A stretch of DNA of 64,000 bases from Cylicocyclus nassatus (Eukaryota > Nematoda > Chromadorea > Rhabditida > Strongylidae): contig CATQJL010000305.1 in NCBI GenBank assembly GCA_958299035.1, positions 73,872,792 to 73,936,791 on the forward strand, given 5' to 3'. The position numbers were made by a program, and so were the translations under genes. This document shows, piece after piece, positions 34,752 to 48,060 of the stretch (position 1 is the stretch's first letter; the number at the start of each line of letters is the position of its first letter). The notes below the pieces were generated by a model. The model was not told the origin of the DNA, searched no databases, and was given only the letters and a program-made list of their open reading frames with translations.

Positions 34752-37099
34752 CTCGATGGCAGAAGCGGTTCATGTAATAAACATGTCGAAACCATATTGC
34801 AGGAATGTCCTCCGGCGCCCTTTAGGTACGATGGCACGATATTCATGAAAAAGCGTATAGTTTGGGCTGCCAAAACTATTAGCCCCGTAGGGGACTCGAA
34901 CCCCTGACCCTTAGATTAAAAGTCTAATGCTCTACCAACTGAGCTAACGAGGCCTCGATGGCAGCAGCGTTTTATGTAATAAACATGTCGAAACCATATT
35001 GCAGGAATGTCCTCCGGCGCCCTTTAGGTACGATGCACGATATTCATGAAAAAGCGTATAGTTTGGGCTGCCAAAACTATTAGCCCCTTAGGGGACTCGA
35101 ATCCCTGACCCTTAGATTAAAAGTCTAATGCTCTACCAACTGAGCTAACGAGGCCTCGATGGCAGAAGCGGTTCATGTAATAAACATGTCGAAACCATAT
35201 TGCAGGAATGTCCTCCGGCGCCCTTTAGGTACGATGGCACGATATTCATGAAAAAGCGTATAGTTTGGGCTGCCAAAACTATTAGCCCCGTAGGGGACTC
35301 GAACCCCTGACCCTTAGATTAAAAGTCTAATGCTCTACCAACTGAGCTAACGAGGCCTCGATGGCGGAAGCGGTTTATGTAATAAACATGTCGAAACCAT
35401 ATTGCAGGAATGTCCTCCGGCGCCCTTTAGGTACGATGGCACGATATTCATGAAAAAGCGTATAGTTTGGGCTGCCAAAACTATTAGCCCCGTAGGGGAC
35501 TCGAATCCCTGACCCTTAGATTAAAAGTCTAATGCTCTACCAACTGAGCTAACGAGGCCTCGATGGCGGAAGCGGTTTATGTAATAAACATGTCGAAACC
35601 ATATTGCAGGAATGTCCTCCGGCGCCCTTTAGGTACGATGGCACGATATTCATGAAAAAGCGTATAGTTTGGGCTGCCAAAACTATTAGCCCCGTAGGGG
35701 ACTCGAACCCCTGACCCTTAGATTAAAAGTCTAATGCTCTACCAACTGAGCTAACGAGGCCTCGATGGCAGAAGCGGTTTATGTAATAAACATGTCGAAA
35801 CCATATTGCAGGAATGTCCTCCGGCGCCCTTTAGGTACGATGGCACGATATTCATGAAAAAGCGTATAGTTTGGGCTGCCAAAACTATTAGCCCCGTAGG
35901 GGACTCGAACCCCTGACCCTTAGATTAAAAGTCTAATGCTCTACCAACTGAGCTAACGAGGCCTCGATGGCAGCAGCGTTTTATGTAATAAACATGTCGA
36001 AACCATATTGCAGGAATGTCCTCCGGCGCCCTTTAGGTACGATGGCACGATATTCATGAAAAAGCGTATAGTTTGGGCTGCCAAAACTATTAGCCCCGTA
36101 GGGGACTCGAACCCCTGACCCTTAGATTAAAAGTCTAATGCTCTACCAACTGAGCTAACGAGGCCTCGATGGCAGCAGCGTTTTATGTAATAAACATGTC
36201 GAAACCATATTGCAGGAATGTCCTCCGGCGCCCTTTAGGTACGATGGCACGATATTCATGAAAAAGCGTATAGTTTGGGCTGCCAAAACTATTAGCCCCG
36301 TAGGGGACTCGAACCCCTGACCCTTAGATTAAAAGTCTAATGCTCTACCAACTGAGCTAACGAGGCCTCGATGGCAGCAGCGTTTTATGTAATAAACATG
36401 TCGAAACCATATTGCAGGAATGTCCTCCGGCGCCCTTTAGGTACGATGCACGATATTCATGAAAAAGCGTATAGTTTGGGCTGCCAAAACTATTAGCCCC
36501 TTAGGGGACTCGAATCCCTGACCCTTAGATTAAAAGTCTAATGCTCTACCAACTGAGCTAACGAGGCCTCGATGGCGGAAGCGGTTTATGTAATAAACAT
36601 GTCGAAACCATATTGCAGGAATGTCCTCCGGCGCCCTTTAGGTACGATGGCACGATATTCATGAAAAAGCGTATAGTTTGGGCTGCCAGAACTATTAGCC
36701 CCGTAGGGGACTCGAACCCCTGACCCTTAGATTAAAAGTCTAATGCTCTACCAACTGAGCTAACGAGGCCTCGATGGCAGCAGCGTTTTATGTAATAAAC
36801 ATGTCGAAACCATATTGCAGGAATGTCCTCCGGCGCCCTTTAGGTACGATGCACGATATTCATGAAAAAGCGTATAGTTTGGGCTGCCAAAACTATTAGC
36901 CCCTTAGGGGACTCGAATCCCTGACCCTTAGATTAAAAGTCTAATGCTCTACCAACTGAACTAACGAGGCCTCGATGGCGGAAGCGGTTTATGTAATAAA
37001 CATGTCGAAACCATATTGCAGGAATGTCCTCCGGCGCCCTTTAGGTACGATGGCACGATATTCATGAAAAAGCGTATAGTTTGGGCTGCCAAAACTATT

Positions 37100-37172
37100 A
37101 GCCCCGCAGGGGACTCGAACCCCTGACCCTTAGATTAAAAGTCTAATGCTCTACCAACTGAGCTAACGAGGC
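37100..37172 (-). tRNA. tRNA-Lys(UUU) with G66 wobble
   Basis: A66 to G gives a T7-G66 wobble at the inner end of the acceptor stem; probably functional. Single occurrence. Confidence 0.85.
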
Positions 37173-37906
37173 CTCGATGGCAGAAGCGGTTTATGTAATA
37201 AACATGTCGAAACCATATTGCAGGAATGTCCTCCGGCGCCCTTTAGGTACGATGGCACGATATTCATGAAAAAGCGTATAGTTTGGGCTGCCAGAACTAT
37301 TAGCCCCGTAGAGGACTCGAACCCCTGACCCTTAGATTAAAAGTCTAATGCTCTACCAACTGAGCTAACGAGGCCTCGATGGCAGCAGCGTTTTATGTAA
37401 TAAACATGTCGAAACCATATTGCAGGAATGTCCTCCGGCGCCCTTTAGGTACGATGCACGATATTCATGAAAAAGCGTATAGTTTGGGCTGCCAAAACTA
37501 TTAGCCCCGTAGGGGACTCGAACCCCTGACCCTTAGATTAAAAGTCTAATGCTCTACCAACTGAGCTAACGAGGCCTCGATGGCAGAAGCGGTTTATGTA
37601 ATAAACATGTCGAAACCATATTGCAGGAATGTCCTCCGGCGCCCTTTAAGTACGATGGCACGATATTCATGAAAAAGCGTATAGTTTGGGCTGCCAAAAC
37701 TATTAGCCCCGTAGGGGACTCGAACCCCTGACCCTTAGATTAAAAGTCTAATGCTCTACCAACTGAGCTAACGAGGCCTCGATGGCAGAAGCGGTTCATG
37801 TAATAAACATGTCGAAACCATATTGCAGGAATGTCCTCCGGCGCCCTTTAGGTACGATGGCACGATATTCATGAAAAAGCGTATAGTTTGGGCTGCCAGA
37901 ACTATT

Positions 37907-37979
37907 AGCCCCGTAGGGGACTCGAACCCCTGACCCTTAGATTAAAAGTCTAATGCTCTACCAACTGAGCTAACGACTC
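37907..37979 (-). pseudogene. tRNA-Lys copy, acceptor stem broken
   Basis: Plus strand ACGACTCCTCG for ACGAGGCCTCG changes C2 to A and C3 to G. Pairs 2-71 and 3-70 become A-G and G-G mismatches, leaving pair 1-72 isolated. RNase P processing and charging should suffer. It sits beside an R trailer and is followed by a B spacer. First of six copies, all within the 37-48 kb higher-order repeat. Confidence 0.7.
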
Positions 37980-39721
37980 CTCGATGGCAGCAGCGTTTTA
38001 TGTAATAAACATGTCGAAACCATATTGCAGGAATGTCCTCCGGCGCCCTTTAGGTACGATGCACGATATTCATGAAAAAGCGTATAGTTTGGGCTGCCAA
38101 AACTATTAGCCCCGTAGGGGACTCGAACCCCTGACCCTTAGATTAAAAGTCTAATGCTCTACCAACTGAGCTAACGAGGCCTCGATGGCAGAAGCGGTTT
38201 ATGTAATAAACATGTCGAAACCATATTGCAGGAATGTCCTCCGGCGCCCTTTAAGTACGATGGCACGATATTCATGAAAAAGCGTATAGTTTGGGCTGCC
38301 AAAACTATTAGCCCCGTAGGGGACTCGAACCCCTGACCCTTAGATTAAAAGTCTAATGCTCTACCAACTGAGCTAACGAGGCCTCGATGGCAGAAGCGGT
38401 TCATGTAATAAACATGTCGAAACCATATTGCAGGAATGTCCTCCGGCGCCCTTTAGGTACGATGGCACGATATTCATGAAAAAGCGTATAGTTTGGGCTG
38501 CCAAAACTATTAGCCCCGTAGGGGACTCGAACCCCTGACCCTTAGATTAAAAGTCTAATGCTCTACCAACTGAGCTAACGAGGCCTCGATGGCAGAAGCG
38601 GTTTATGTAATAAACATGTCGAAACCATATTGCAGGAATGTCCTCCGGCGCCCTTTAGGTACGATGGCACGATATTCATGAAAAAGCGTATAGTTTGGGC
38701 TGCCAGAACTATTAGCCCCGTAGGGGACTCGAACCCCTGACCCTTAGATTAAAAGTCTAATGCTCTACCAACTGAGCTAACGAGGCCTCGATGGCAGCAG
38801 CGTTTTATGTAATAAACATGTCGAAACCATATTGCAGGAATGTCCTCCGGCGCCCTTTAGGTACGATGCACGATATTCATGAAAAAGCGTATAGTTTGGG
38901 CTGCCAAAACTATTAGCCCCGTAGGGGACTCGAACCCCTGACCCTTAGATTAAAAGTCTAATGCTCTACCAACTGAGCTAACGAGGCCTCGATGGCAGAA
39001 GCGGTTTATGTAATAAACATGTCGAAACCATATTGCAGGAATGTCCTCCGGCGCCCTTTAGGTACGATGGCACGATATTCATGAAAAAGCGTATAGTTTG
39101 GGCTGCCAGAACTATTAGCCCCGTAGAGGACTCGAACCCCTGACCCTTAGATTAAAAGTCTAATGCTCTACCAACTGAGCTAACGAGGCCTCGATGGCAG
39201 CAGCGTTTTATGTAATAAACATGTCGAAACCATATTGCAGGAATGTCCTCCGGCGCCCTTTAGGTACGATGCACGATATTCATGAAAAAGCGTATAGTTT
39301 GGGCTGCCAAAACTATTAGCCCCGTAGGGGACTCGAACCCCTGACCCTTAGATTAAAAGTCTAATGCTCTACCAACTGAGCTAACGAGGCCTCGATGGCA
39401 GAAGCGGTTTATGTAATAAACATGTCGAAACCATATTGCAGGAATGTCCTCCGGCGCCCTTTAAGTACGATGGCACGATATTCATGAAAAAGCGTATAGT
39501 TTGGGCTGCCAAAACTATTAGCCCCGTAGGGGACTCGAACCCCTGACCCTTAGATTAAAAGTCTAATGCTCTACCAACTGAGCTAACGAGGCCTCGATGG
39601 CAGAAGCGGTTCATGTAATAAACATGTCGAAACCATATTGCAGGAATGTCCTCCGGCGCCCTTTAGGTACGATGGCACGATATTCATGAAAAAGCGTATA
39701 GTTTGGGCTGCCAGAACTATT

Positions 39722-39794
39722 AGCCCCGTAGGGGACTCGAACCCCTGACCCTTAGATTAAAAGTCTAATGCTCTACCAACTGAGCTAACGACTC
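39722..39794 (-). pseudogene. tRNA-Lys copy, acceptor stem broken
   Basis: Second copy with A2 and G3, nine units after the first; neighbours F-R spacer on the left and B then K on the right are the same. Confidence 0.7.
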
Positions 39795-40931
39795 CTCGAT
39801 GGCAGCAGCGTTTTATGTAATAAACATGTCGAAACCATATTGCAGGAATGTCCTCCGGCGCCCTTTAGGTACGATGCACGATATTCATGAAAAAGCGTAT
39901 AGTTTGGGCTGCCAAAACTATTAGCCCCGTAGGGGACTCGAACCCCTGACCCTTAGATTAAAAGTCTAATGCTCTACCAACTGAGCTAACGAGGCCTCGA
40001 TGGCAGAAGCGGTTTATGTAATAAACATGTCGAAACCATATTGCAGGAATGTCCTCCGGCGCCCTTTAAGTACGATGGCACGATATTCATGAAAAAGCGT
40101 ATAGTTTGGGCTGCCAAAACTATTAGCCCCGTAGGGGACTCGAACCCCTGACCCTTAGATTAAAAGTCTAATGCTCTACCAACTGAGCTAACGAGGCCTC
40201 GATGGCAGAAGCGGTTCATGTAATAAACATGTCGAAACCATATTGCAGGAATGTCCTCCGGCGCCCTTTAGGTACGATGGCACGATATTCATGAAAAAGC
40301 GTATAGTTTGGGCTGCCAAAACTATTAGCCCCGTAGGGGACTCGAACCCCTGACCCTTAGATTAAAAGTCTAATGCTCTACCAACTGAGCTAACGAGGCC
40401 TCGATGGCAGAAGCGGTTTATGTAATAAACATGTCGAAACCATATTGCAGGAATGTCCTCCGGCGCCCTTTAGGTACGATGGCACGATATTCATGAAAAA
40501 GCGTATAGTTTGGGCTGCCAGAACTATTAGCCCCGTAGGGGACTCGAACCCCTGACCCTTAGATTAAAAGTCTAATGCTCTACCAACTGAGCTAACGAGG
40601 CCTCGATGGCAGCAGCGTTTTATGTAATAAACATGTCGAAACCATATTGCAGGAATGTCCTCCGGCGCCCTTTAGGTACGATGCACGATATTCATGAAAA
40701 AGCGTATAGTTTGGGCTGCCAAAACTATTAGCCCCTTAGGGGACTCGAATCCCTGACCCTTAGATTAAAAGTCTAATGCTCTACCAACTGAGCTAACGAG
40801 GCCTCGATGGCAGAAGCGGTTTATGTAATAAACATGTCGAAACCATATTGCAGGAATGTCCTCCGGCGCCCTTTAGGTACGATGGCACGATATTCATGAA
40901 AAAGCGTATAGTTTGGGCTGCCAAAACTATT

Positions 40932-41004
40932 AGCCCCGTAGGGGACTCGAACCCCTGACCCTTAGATTAAAAGTCTAATGCTCTACCAACTGAGCTTACG
41001 AGGC
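40932..41004 (-). pseudogene. tRNA-Lys copy with A8
   Basis: Same U8 loss (plus-strand 40997) as at 23384; it lies between an A67/A53 copy and a B spacer, as does the copy at 45166. Confidence 0.6.
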
Positions 41005-41939
41005 CTCGATGGCAGCAGCGTTTTATGTAATAAACATGTCGAAACCATATTGCAGGAATGTCCTCCGGCGCCCTTTAGGTACGATGCACGATATTCATGA
41101 AAAAGCGTATAGTTTGGGCTGCCAAAACTATTAGCCCCGTAGGGGACTCGAACCCCTGACCCTTAGATTAAAAGTCTAATGCTCTACCAACTGAGCTAAC
41201 GAGGCCTCGATGGCAGAAGCGGTTTATGTAATAAACATGTCGAAACCATATTGCAGGAATGTCCTCCGGCGCCCTTTAGGTACGATGGCACGATATTCAT
41301 GAAAAAGCGTATAGTTTGGGCTGCCAGAACTATTAGCCCCGTAGAGGACTCGAACCCCTGACCCTTAGATTAAAAGTCTAATGCTCTACCAACTGAGCTA
41401 ACGAGGCCTCGATGGCAGCAGCGTTTTATGTAATAAACATGTCGAAACCATATTGCAGGAATGTCCTCCGGCGCCCTTTAGGTACGATGCACGATATTCA
41501 TGAAAAAGCGTATAGTTTGGGCTGCCAAAACTATTAGCCCCGTAGGGGACTCGAACCCCTGACCCTTAGATTAAAAGTCTAATGCTCTACCAACTGAGCT
41601 AACGAGGCCTCGATGGCAGAAGCGGTTTATGTAATAAACATGTCGAAACCATATTGCAGGAATGTCCTCCGGCTCCCTTTAAGTACGATGGCACGATATT
41701 CATGAAAAAGCGTATAGTTTGGGCTGCCAAAACTATTAGCCCCGTAGGGGACTCGAACCCCTGACCCTTAGATTAAAAGTCTAATGCTCTACCAACTGAG
41801 CTAACGAGGCCTCGATGGCAGAAGCGGTTCATGTAATAAACATGTCGAAACCATATTGCAGGAATGTCCTCCGGCGCCCTTTAGGTACGATGGCACGATA
41901 TTCATGAAAAAGCGTATAGTTTGGGCTGCCAGAACTATT

Positions 41940-42012
41940 AGCCCCGTAGGGGACTCGAACCCCTGACCCTTAGATTAAAAGTCTAATGCTCTACCAACTG
42001 AGCTAACGACTC
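41940..42012 (-). pseudogene. tRNA-Lys copy, acceptor stem broken
   Basis: Third copy with A2 and G3, eleven units after the second, in the block that is duplicated 2016 bp further on. Confidence 0.7.
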
Positions 42013-43955
42013 CTCGATGGCAGCAGCGTTTTATGTAATAAACATGTCGAAACCATATTGCAGGAATGTCCTCCGGCGCCCTTTAGGTACGATGCACGAT
42101 ATTCATGAAAAAGCGTATAGTTTGGGCTGCCAAAACTATTAGCCCCGTAGGGGACTCGAACCCCTGACCCTTAGATTAAAAGTCTAATGCTCTACCAACT
42201 GAGCTAACGAGGCCTCGATGGCAGAAGCGGTTTATGTAATAAACATGTCGAAACCATATTGCAGGAATGTCCTCCGGCGCCCTTTAAGTACGATGGCACG
42301 ATATTCATGAAAAAGCGTATAGTTTGGGCTGCCAAAACTATTAGCCCCGTAGGGGACTCGAACCCCTGACCCTTAGATTAAAAGTCTAATGCTCTACCAA
42401 CTGAGCTAACGAGGCCTCGATGGCAGAAGCGGTTCATGTAATAAACATGTCGAAACCATATTGCAGGAATGTCCTCCGGCGCCCTTTAGGTACGATGGCA
42501 CGATATTCATGAAAAAGCGTATAGTTTGGGCTGCCAAAACTATTAGCCCCGTAGGGGACTCGAACCCCTGACCCTTAGATTAAAAGTCTAATGCTCTACC
42601 AACTGAGCTAACGAGGCCTCGATGGCAGAAGCGGTTTATGTAATAAACATGTCGAAACCATATTGCAGGAATGTCCTCCGGCGCGCTTTAGGTACGATGG
42701 CACGATATTCATGAAAAAGCGTATAGTTTGGGCTGCCAGAACTATTAGCCCCGTAGGGGACTCGAACCCCTGACCCTTAGATTAAAAGTCTAATGCTCTA
42801 CCAACTGAGCTAACGAGGCCTCGATGGCAGCAGCGTTTTATGTAATAAACATGTCGAAACCATATTGCAGGAATGTCCTCCGGCGCCCTTTAGGTAAGAT
42901 GCACGATATTCATGAAAAAGCGTATAGTTTGGGCTGCCAAAACTATTAGCCCCTTAGGGGACTCGAATCCCTGACCCTTAGATTAAAAGTCTAATGCTCT
43001 ACCAACTGAGCTAACGAGGCCTCGATGGCAGAAGCGGTTTATGTAATAAACATGTCGAAACCATATTGCAGGAATGTCCTCCGGCGCCCTTTAGGTACGA
43101 TGCACGATATTCATGAAAAAGCGTATAGTTTGGGCTGCCAAAACTATTAGCCCCGTAGGGGACTCGAACCCCTGACCCTTAGATTAAAAGTCTAATGCTC
43201 TACCAACTGAGCTAACGAGGCCTCGATGGCAGAAGCGGTTTATGTAATAAACATGTCGAAACCATATTGCAGGAATGTCCTCCGGCGCCCTTTAGGTACG
43301 ATGGCACGATATTCATGAAAAAGCGTATAGTTTGGGCTGCCAGAACTATTAGCCCCGTAGAGGACTCGAACCCCTGACCCTTAGATTAAAAGTCTAATGC
43401 TCTACCAACTGAGCTAACGAGGCCTCGATGGCAGCAGCGTTTTATGTAATAAACATGTCGAAACCATATTGCAGGAATGTCCTCCGGCGCCCTTTAGGTA
43501 CGATGCACGATATTCATGAAAAAGCGTATAGTTTGGGCTGCCAAAACTATTAGCCCCGTAGGGGACTCGAACCCCTGACCCTTAGATTAAAAGTCTAATG
43601 CTCTACCAACTGAGCTAACGAGGCCTCGATGGCAGAAGCGGTTTATGTAATAAACATGTCGAAACCATATTGCAGGAATGTCCTCCGGCTCCCTTTAAGT
43701 ACGATGGCACGATATTCATGAAAAAGCGTATAGTTTGGGCTGCCAAAACTATTAGCCCCGTAGGGGACTCGAACCCCTGACCCTTAGATTAAAAGTCTAA
43801 TGCTCTACCAACTGAGCTAACGAGGCCTCGATGGCAGAAGCGGTTCATGTAATAAACATGTCGAAACCATATTGCAGGAATGTCCTCCGGCGCCCTTTAG
43901 GTACGATGGCACGATATTCATGAAAAAGCGTATAGTTTGGGCTGCCAGAACTATT

Positions 43956-44028
43956 AGCCCCGTAGGGGACTCGAACCCCTGACCCTTAGATTAAAAGTCT
44001 AATGCTCTACCAACTGAGCTAACGACTC
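43956..44028 (-). pseudogene. tRNA-Lys copy, acceptor stem broken
   Basis: Fourth copy with A2 and G3; exact 2016-bp-offset counterpart of the copy at 41940. Confidence 0.7.
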
Positions 44029-45165
44029 CTCGATGGCAGCAGCGTTTTATGTAATAAACATGTCGAAACCATATTGCAGGAATGTCCTCCGGCGCCCTTT
44101 AGGTACGATGCACGATATTCATGAAAAAGCGTATAGTTTGGGCTGCCAAAACTATTAGCCCCGTAGGGGACTCGAACCCCTGACCCTTAGATTAAAAGTC
44201 TAATGCTCTACCAACTGAGCTAACGAGGCCTCGATGGCAGAAGCGGTTTATGTAATAAACATGTCGAAACCATATTGCAGGAATGTCCTCCGGCGCCCTT
44301 TAAGTACGATGGCACGATATTCATGAAAAAGCGTATAGTTTGGGCTGCCAAAACTATTAGCCCCGTAGGGGACTCGAACCCCTGACCCTTAGATTAAAAG
44401 TCTAATGCTCTACCAACTGAGCTAACGAGGCCTCGATGGCAGAAGCGGTTCATGTAATAAACATGTCGAAACCATATTGCAGGAATGTCCTCCGGCGCCC
44501 TTTAGGTACGATGGCACGATATTCATGAAAAAGCGTATAGTTTGGGCTGCCAAAACTATTAGCCCCGTAGGGGACTCGAACCCCTGACCCTTAGATTAAA
44601 AGTCTAATGCTCTACCAACTGAGCTAACGAGGCCTCGATGGCAGAAGCGGTTTATGTAATAAACATGTCGAAACCATATTGCAGGAATGTCCTCCGGCGC
44701 CCTTTAGGTACGATGGCACGATATTCATGAAAAAGCGTATAGTTTGGGCTGCCAGAACTATTAGCCCCGTAGGGGACTCGAACCCCTGACCCTTAGATTA
44801 AAAGTCTAATGCTCTACCAACTGAGCTAACGAGGCCTCGATGGCAGCAGCGTTTTATGTAATAAACATGTCGAAACCATATTGCAGGAATGTCCTCCGGC
44901 GCCCTTTAGGTAAGATGCACGATATTCATGAAAAAGCGTATAGTTTGGGCTGCCAAAACTATTAGCCCCTTAGGGGACTCGAATCCCTGACCCTTAGATT
45001 AAAAGTCTAATGCTCTACCAACTGAGCTAACGAGGCCTCGATGGCAGAAGCGGTTTATGTAATAAACATGTCGAAACCATATTGCAGGAATGTCCTCCGG
45101 CGCCCTTTAGGTACGATGGCACGATATTCATGAAAAAGCGTATAGTTTGGGCTGCCAAAACTATT

Positions 45166-45238
45166 AGCCCCGTAGGGGACTCGAACCCCTGACCCTTAGA
45201 TTAAAAGTCTAATGCTCTACCAACTGAGCTTACGAGGC
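45166..45238 (-). pseudogene. tRNA-Lys copy with A8
   Basis: U8 lost (plus-strand 45231); it follows the A67/A53 copy at 44964 and is followed by a B spacer, the same context as 40932. Confidence 0.6.
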
Positions 45239-46375
45239 CTCGATGGCAGCAGCGTTTTATGTAATAAACATGTCGAAACCATATTGCAGGAATGTCCTCC
45301 GGCGCCCTTTAGGTACGATGCACGATATTCATGAAAAAGCGTATAGTTTGGGCTGCCAAAACTATTAGCCCCTTAGGGGACTCGAATCCCTGACCCTTAG
45401 ATTAAAAGTCTAATGCTCTACCAACTGAGCTAACGAGGCCTCGATGGCGGAAGCGGTTTATGTAATAAACATGTCGAAACCATATTGCAGGAATGTCCTC
45501 CGGCGCCCTTTAGGTACGATGGCACGATATTCATGAAAAAGCGTATAGTTTGGGCTGCCAAAACTATTAGCCCCGTAGGGGACTCGAACCCCTGACCCTT
45601 AGATTAAAAGTCTAATGCTCTACCAACTGAGCTAACGAGGCCTCGATGGCAGAAGCGGTTTATGTAATAAACATGTCGAAACCATATTGCAGGAATGTCC
45701 TCCGGCGCCCTTTAGGTACGATGGCACGATATTCATGAAAAAGCGTATAGTTTGGGCTGCCAGAACTATTAGCCCCGTAGAGGACTCGAACCCCTGACCC
45801 TTAGATTAAAAGTCTAATGCTCTACCAACTGAGCTAACGAGGCCTCGATGGCAGCAGCATTTTATGTAATAAACATGTCGAAACCATATTGCAGGAATGT
45901 CCTCCGGCGCCCTTTAGGTACGATGCACGATATTCATGAAAAAGCGTATAGTTTGGGCTGCCAAAACTATTAGCCCCGTAGGGGACTCGAACCCCTGACC
46001 CTTAGATTAAAAGTCTAATGCTCTACCAACTGAGCTAACGAGGCCTCGATGGCAGAAGCGGTTTATGTAATAAACATGTCGAAACCATATTGCAGGAATG
46101 TCCTCCGGCGCCCTTTAAGTACGATGGCACGATATTCATGAAAAAGCGTATAGTTTGGGCTGCCAAAACTATTAGCCCCGTAGGGGACTCGAACCCCTGA
46201 CCCTTAGATTAAAAGTCTAATGCTCTACCAACTGAGCTAACGAGGCCTCGATGGCAGAAGCGGTTCATGTAATAAACATGTCGAAACCATATTGCAGGAA
46301 TGTCCTCCGGCGCCCTTTAGGTACGATGGCACGATATTCATGAAAAAGCGTATAGTTTGGGCTGCCAGAACTATT

Positions 46376-46448
46376 AGCCCCGTAGGGGACTCGAACCCCT
46401 GACCCTTAGATTAAAAGTCTAATGCTCTACCAACTGAGCTAACGACTC
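46376..46448 (-). pseudogene. tRNA-Lys copy, acceptor stem broken
   Basis: Fifth copy with A2 and G3, followed after its B spacer by an A8 copy instead of the usual K unit. Confidence 0.7.
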
Positions 46449-46576
46449 CTCGATGGCAGCAGCGTTTTATGTAATAAACATGTCGAAACCATATTGCAGG
46501 AATGTCCTCCGGCGCCCTTTAGGTACGATGCACGATATTCATGAAAAAGCGTATAGTTTGGGCTGCCAAAACTATT

Positions 46577-46649
46577 AGCCCCGTAGGGGACTCGAACCCC
46601 TGACCCTTAGATTAAAAGTCTAATGCTCTACCAACTGAGCTTACGAGGC
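46577..46649 (-). pseudogene. tRNA-Lys copy with A8
   Basis: U8 lost (plus-strand 46642). Here it comes directly after the broken-acceptor copy at 46376, replacing the K unit expected there, which points to a crossover between different higher-order repeats. Confidence 0.6.
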
Positions 46650-47987
46650 CTCGATGGCAGCAGCGTTTTATGTAATAAACATGTCGAAACCATATTGCAG
46701 GAATGTCCTCCGGCGCCCTTTAGGTACGATGCACGATATTCATGAAAAAGCGTATAGTTTGGGCTGCCAAAACTATTAGCCCCTTAGGGGACTCGAATCC
46801 CTGACCCTTAGATTAAAAGTCTAATGCTCTACCAACTGAGCTAACGAGGCCTCGATGGCGGAAGCGGTTTATGTAATAAACATGTCGAAACCATATTGCA
46901 GGAATGTCCTCCGGCGCCCTTTAGGTACGATGGCACGATATTCATGAAAAAGCGTATAGTTTGGGCTGCCAGAACTATTAGCCCCGTAGAGGACTCGAAC
47001 CCCTGACCCTTAGATTAAAAGTCTAATGCTCTACCAACTGAGCTAACGAGGCCTCGATGGCAGCAGCGTTTTATGTAATAAACATGTCGAAACCATATTG
47101 CAGGAATGTCCTCCGGCGCCCTTTAGGTACGATGCACGATATTCATGAAAAAGCGTATAGTTTGGGCTGCCAAAACTATTAGCCCCGTAGGGGACTCGAA
47201 CCCCTGACCCTTAGATTAAAAGTCTAATGCTCTACCAACTGAGCTAACGAGGCCTCGATGGCAGAAGCGGTTTATGTAATAAACATGTCGAAACCATATT
47301 GCAGGAATGTCCTCCGGCGCCCTTTAGGTACGATGGCACGATATTCATGAAAAAGCGTATAGTTTGGGCTGCCAGAACTATTAGCCCCGTAGAGGACTCG
47401 AACCCCTGACCCTTAGATTAAAAGTCTAATGCTCTACCAACTGAGCTAACGAGGCCTCGATGGCAGCAGCGTTTTATGTAATAAACATGTCGAAACCATA
47501 TTGCAGGAATGTCCTCCGGCGCCCTTTAGGTACGATGCACGATATTCATGAAAAAGCGTATAGTTTGGGCTGCCAAAACTATTAGCCCCGTAGGGGACTC
47601 GAACCCCTGACCCTTAGATTAAAAGTCTAATGCTCTACCAACTGAGCTAACGAGGCCTCGATGGCAGAAGCGGTTTATGTAATAAACATGTCGAAACCAT
47701 ATTGCAGGAATGTCCTCCGGCGCCCTTTAAGTACGATGGCACGATATTCATGAAAAAGCGTATAGTTTGGGCTGCCAAAACTATTAGCCCCGTAGGGGAC
47801 TCGAACCCCTGACCCTTAGATTAAAAGTCTAATGCTCTACCAACTGAGCTAACGAGGCCTCGATGGCAGAAGCGGTTCATGTAATAAACATGTCGAAACC
47901 ATATTGCAGGAATGTCCTCCGGCGCCCTTTAGGTACGATGGCACGATATTCATGAAAAAGCGTATAGTTTGGGCTGCCAGAACTATT

Positions 47988-48060
47988 AGCCCCGTAGGGG
48001 ACTCGAACCCCTGACCCTTAGATTAAAAGTCTAATGCTCTACCAACTGAGCTAACGACTC
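47988..48060 (-). pseudogene. tRNA-Lys copy, acceptor stem broken
   Basis: Sixth and last copy with A2 and G3, eight units after the fifth; after it come K, F and then the A67/A53-rich 48.8-52.4 kb stretch. Confidence 0.7.

Larger units (their letters stand above)
32663..36970 (-). tRNA. tRNA cluster, units 163-184
   Basis: 22 tRNA genes of 73 bp starting at 32663, 32864, 33065, 33267, 33469, 33670, 33873, 34074, 34276, 34478, 34679, 34881, 35082, 35284, 35486, 35688, 35890, 36092, 36294, 36495, 36697, 36898. Non-consensus: 33670, 35082 and 36495 (A67 plus A53), 33873 and 35486 (A53 only), 34276 (A68), 34679 (A67, A53 and T38), 36898 (A67, A53 and T11). Hybrid 202-bp B spacers follow 35890 and 36092. 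One extra T at about 33814 makes the 33670 unit 203 bp. Confidence 0.93.
37100..42617 (-). tRNA. tRNA cluster, units 185-212
   Basis: 28 tRNA genes of 73 bp starting at 37100, 37302, 37503, 37705, 37907, 38108, 38310, 38512, 38714, 38915, 39117, 39318, 39520, 39722, 39923, 40125, 40327, 40529, 40730, 40932, 41133, 41335, 41536, 41738, 41940, 42141, 42343, 42545. Non-consensus: 37100 (G66), 37302, 39117 and 41335 (T63), 37907, 39722 and 41940 (acceptor stem broken), 40730 (A67 plus A53), 40932 (A8). The rest are consensus. The order of variants follows a higher-order repeat described separately. Confidence 0.93.
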
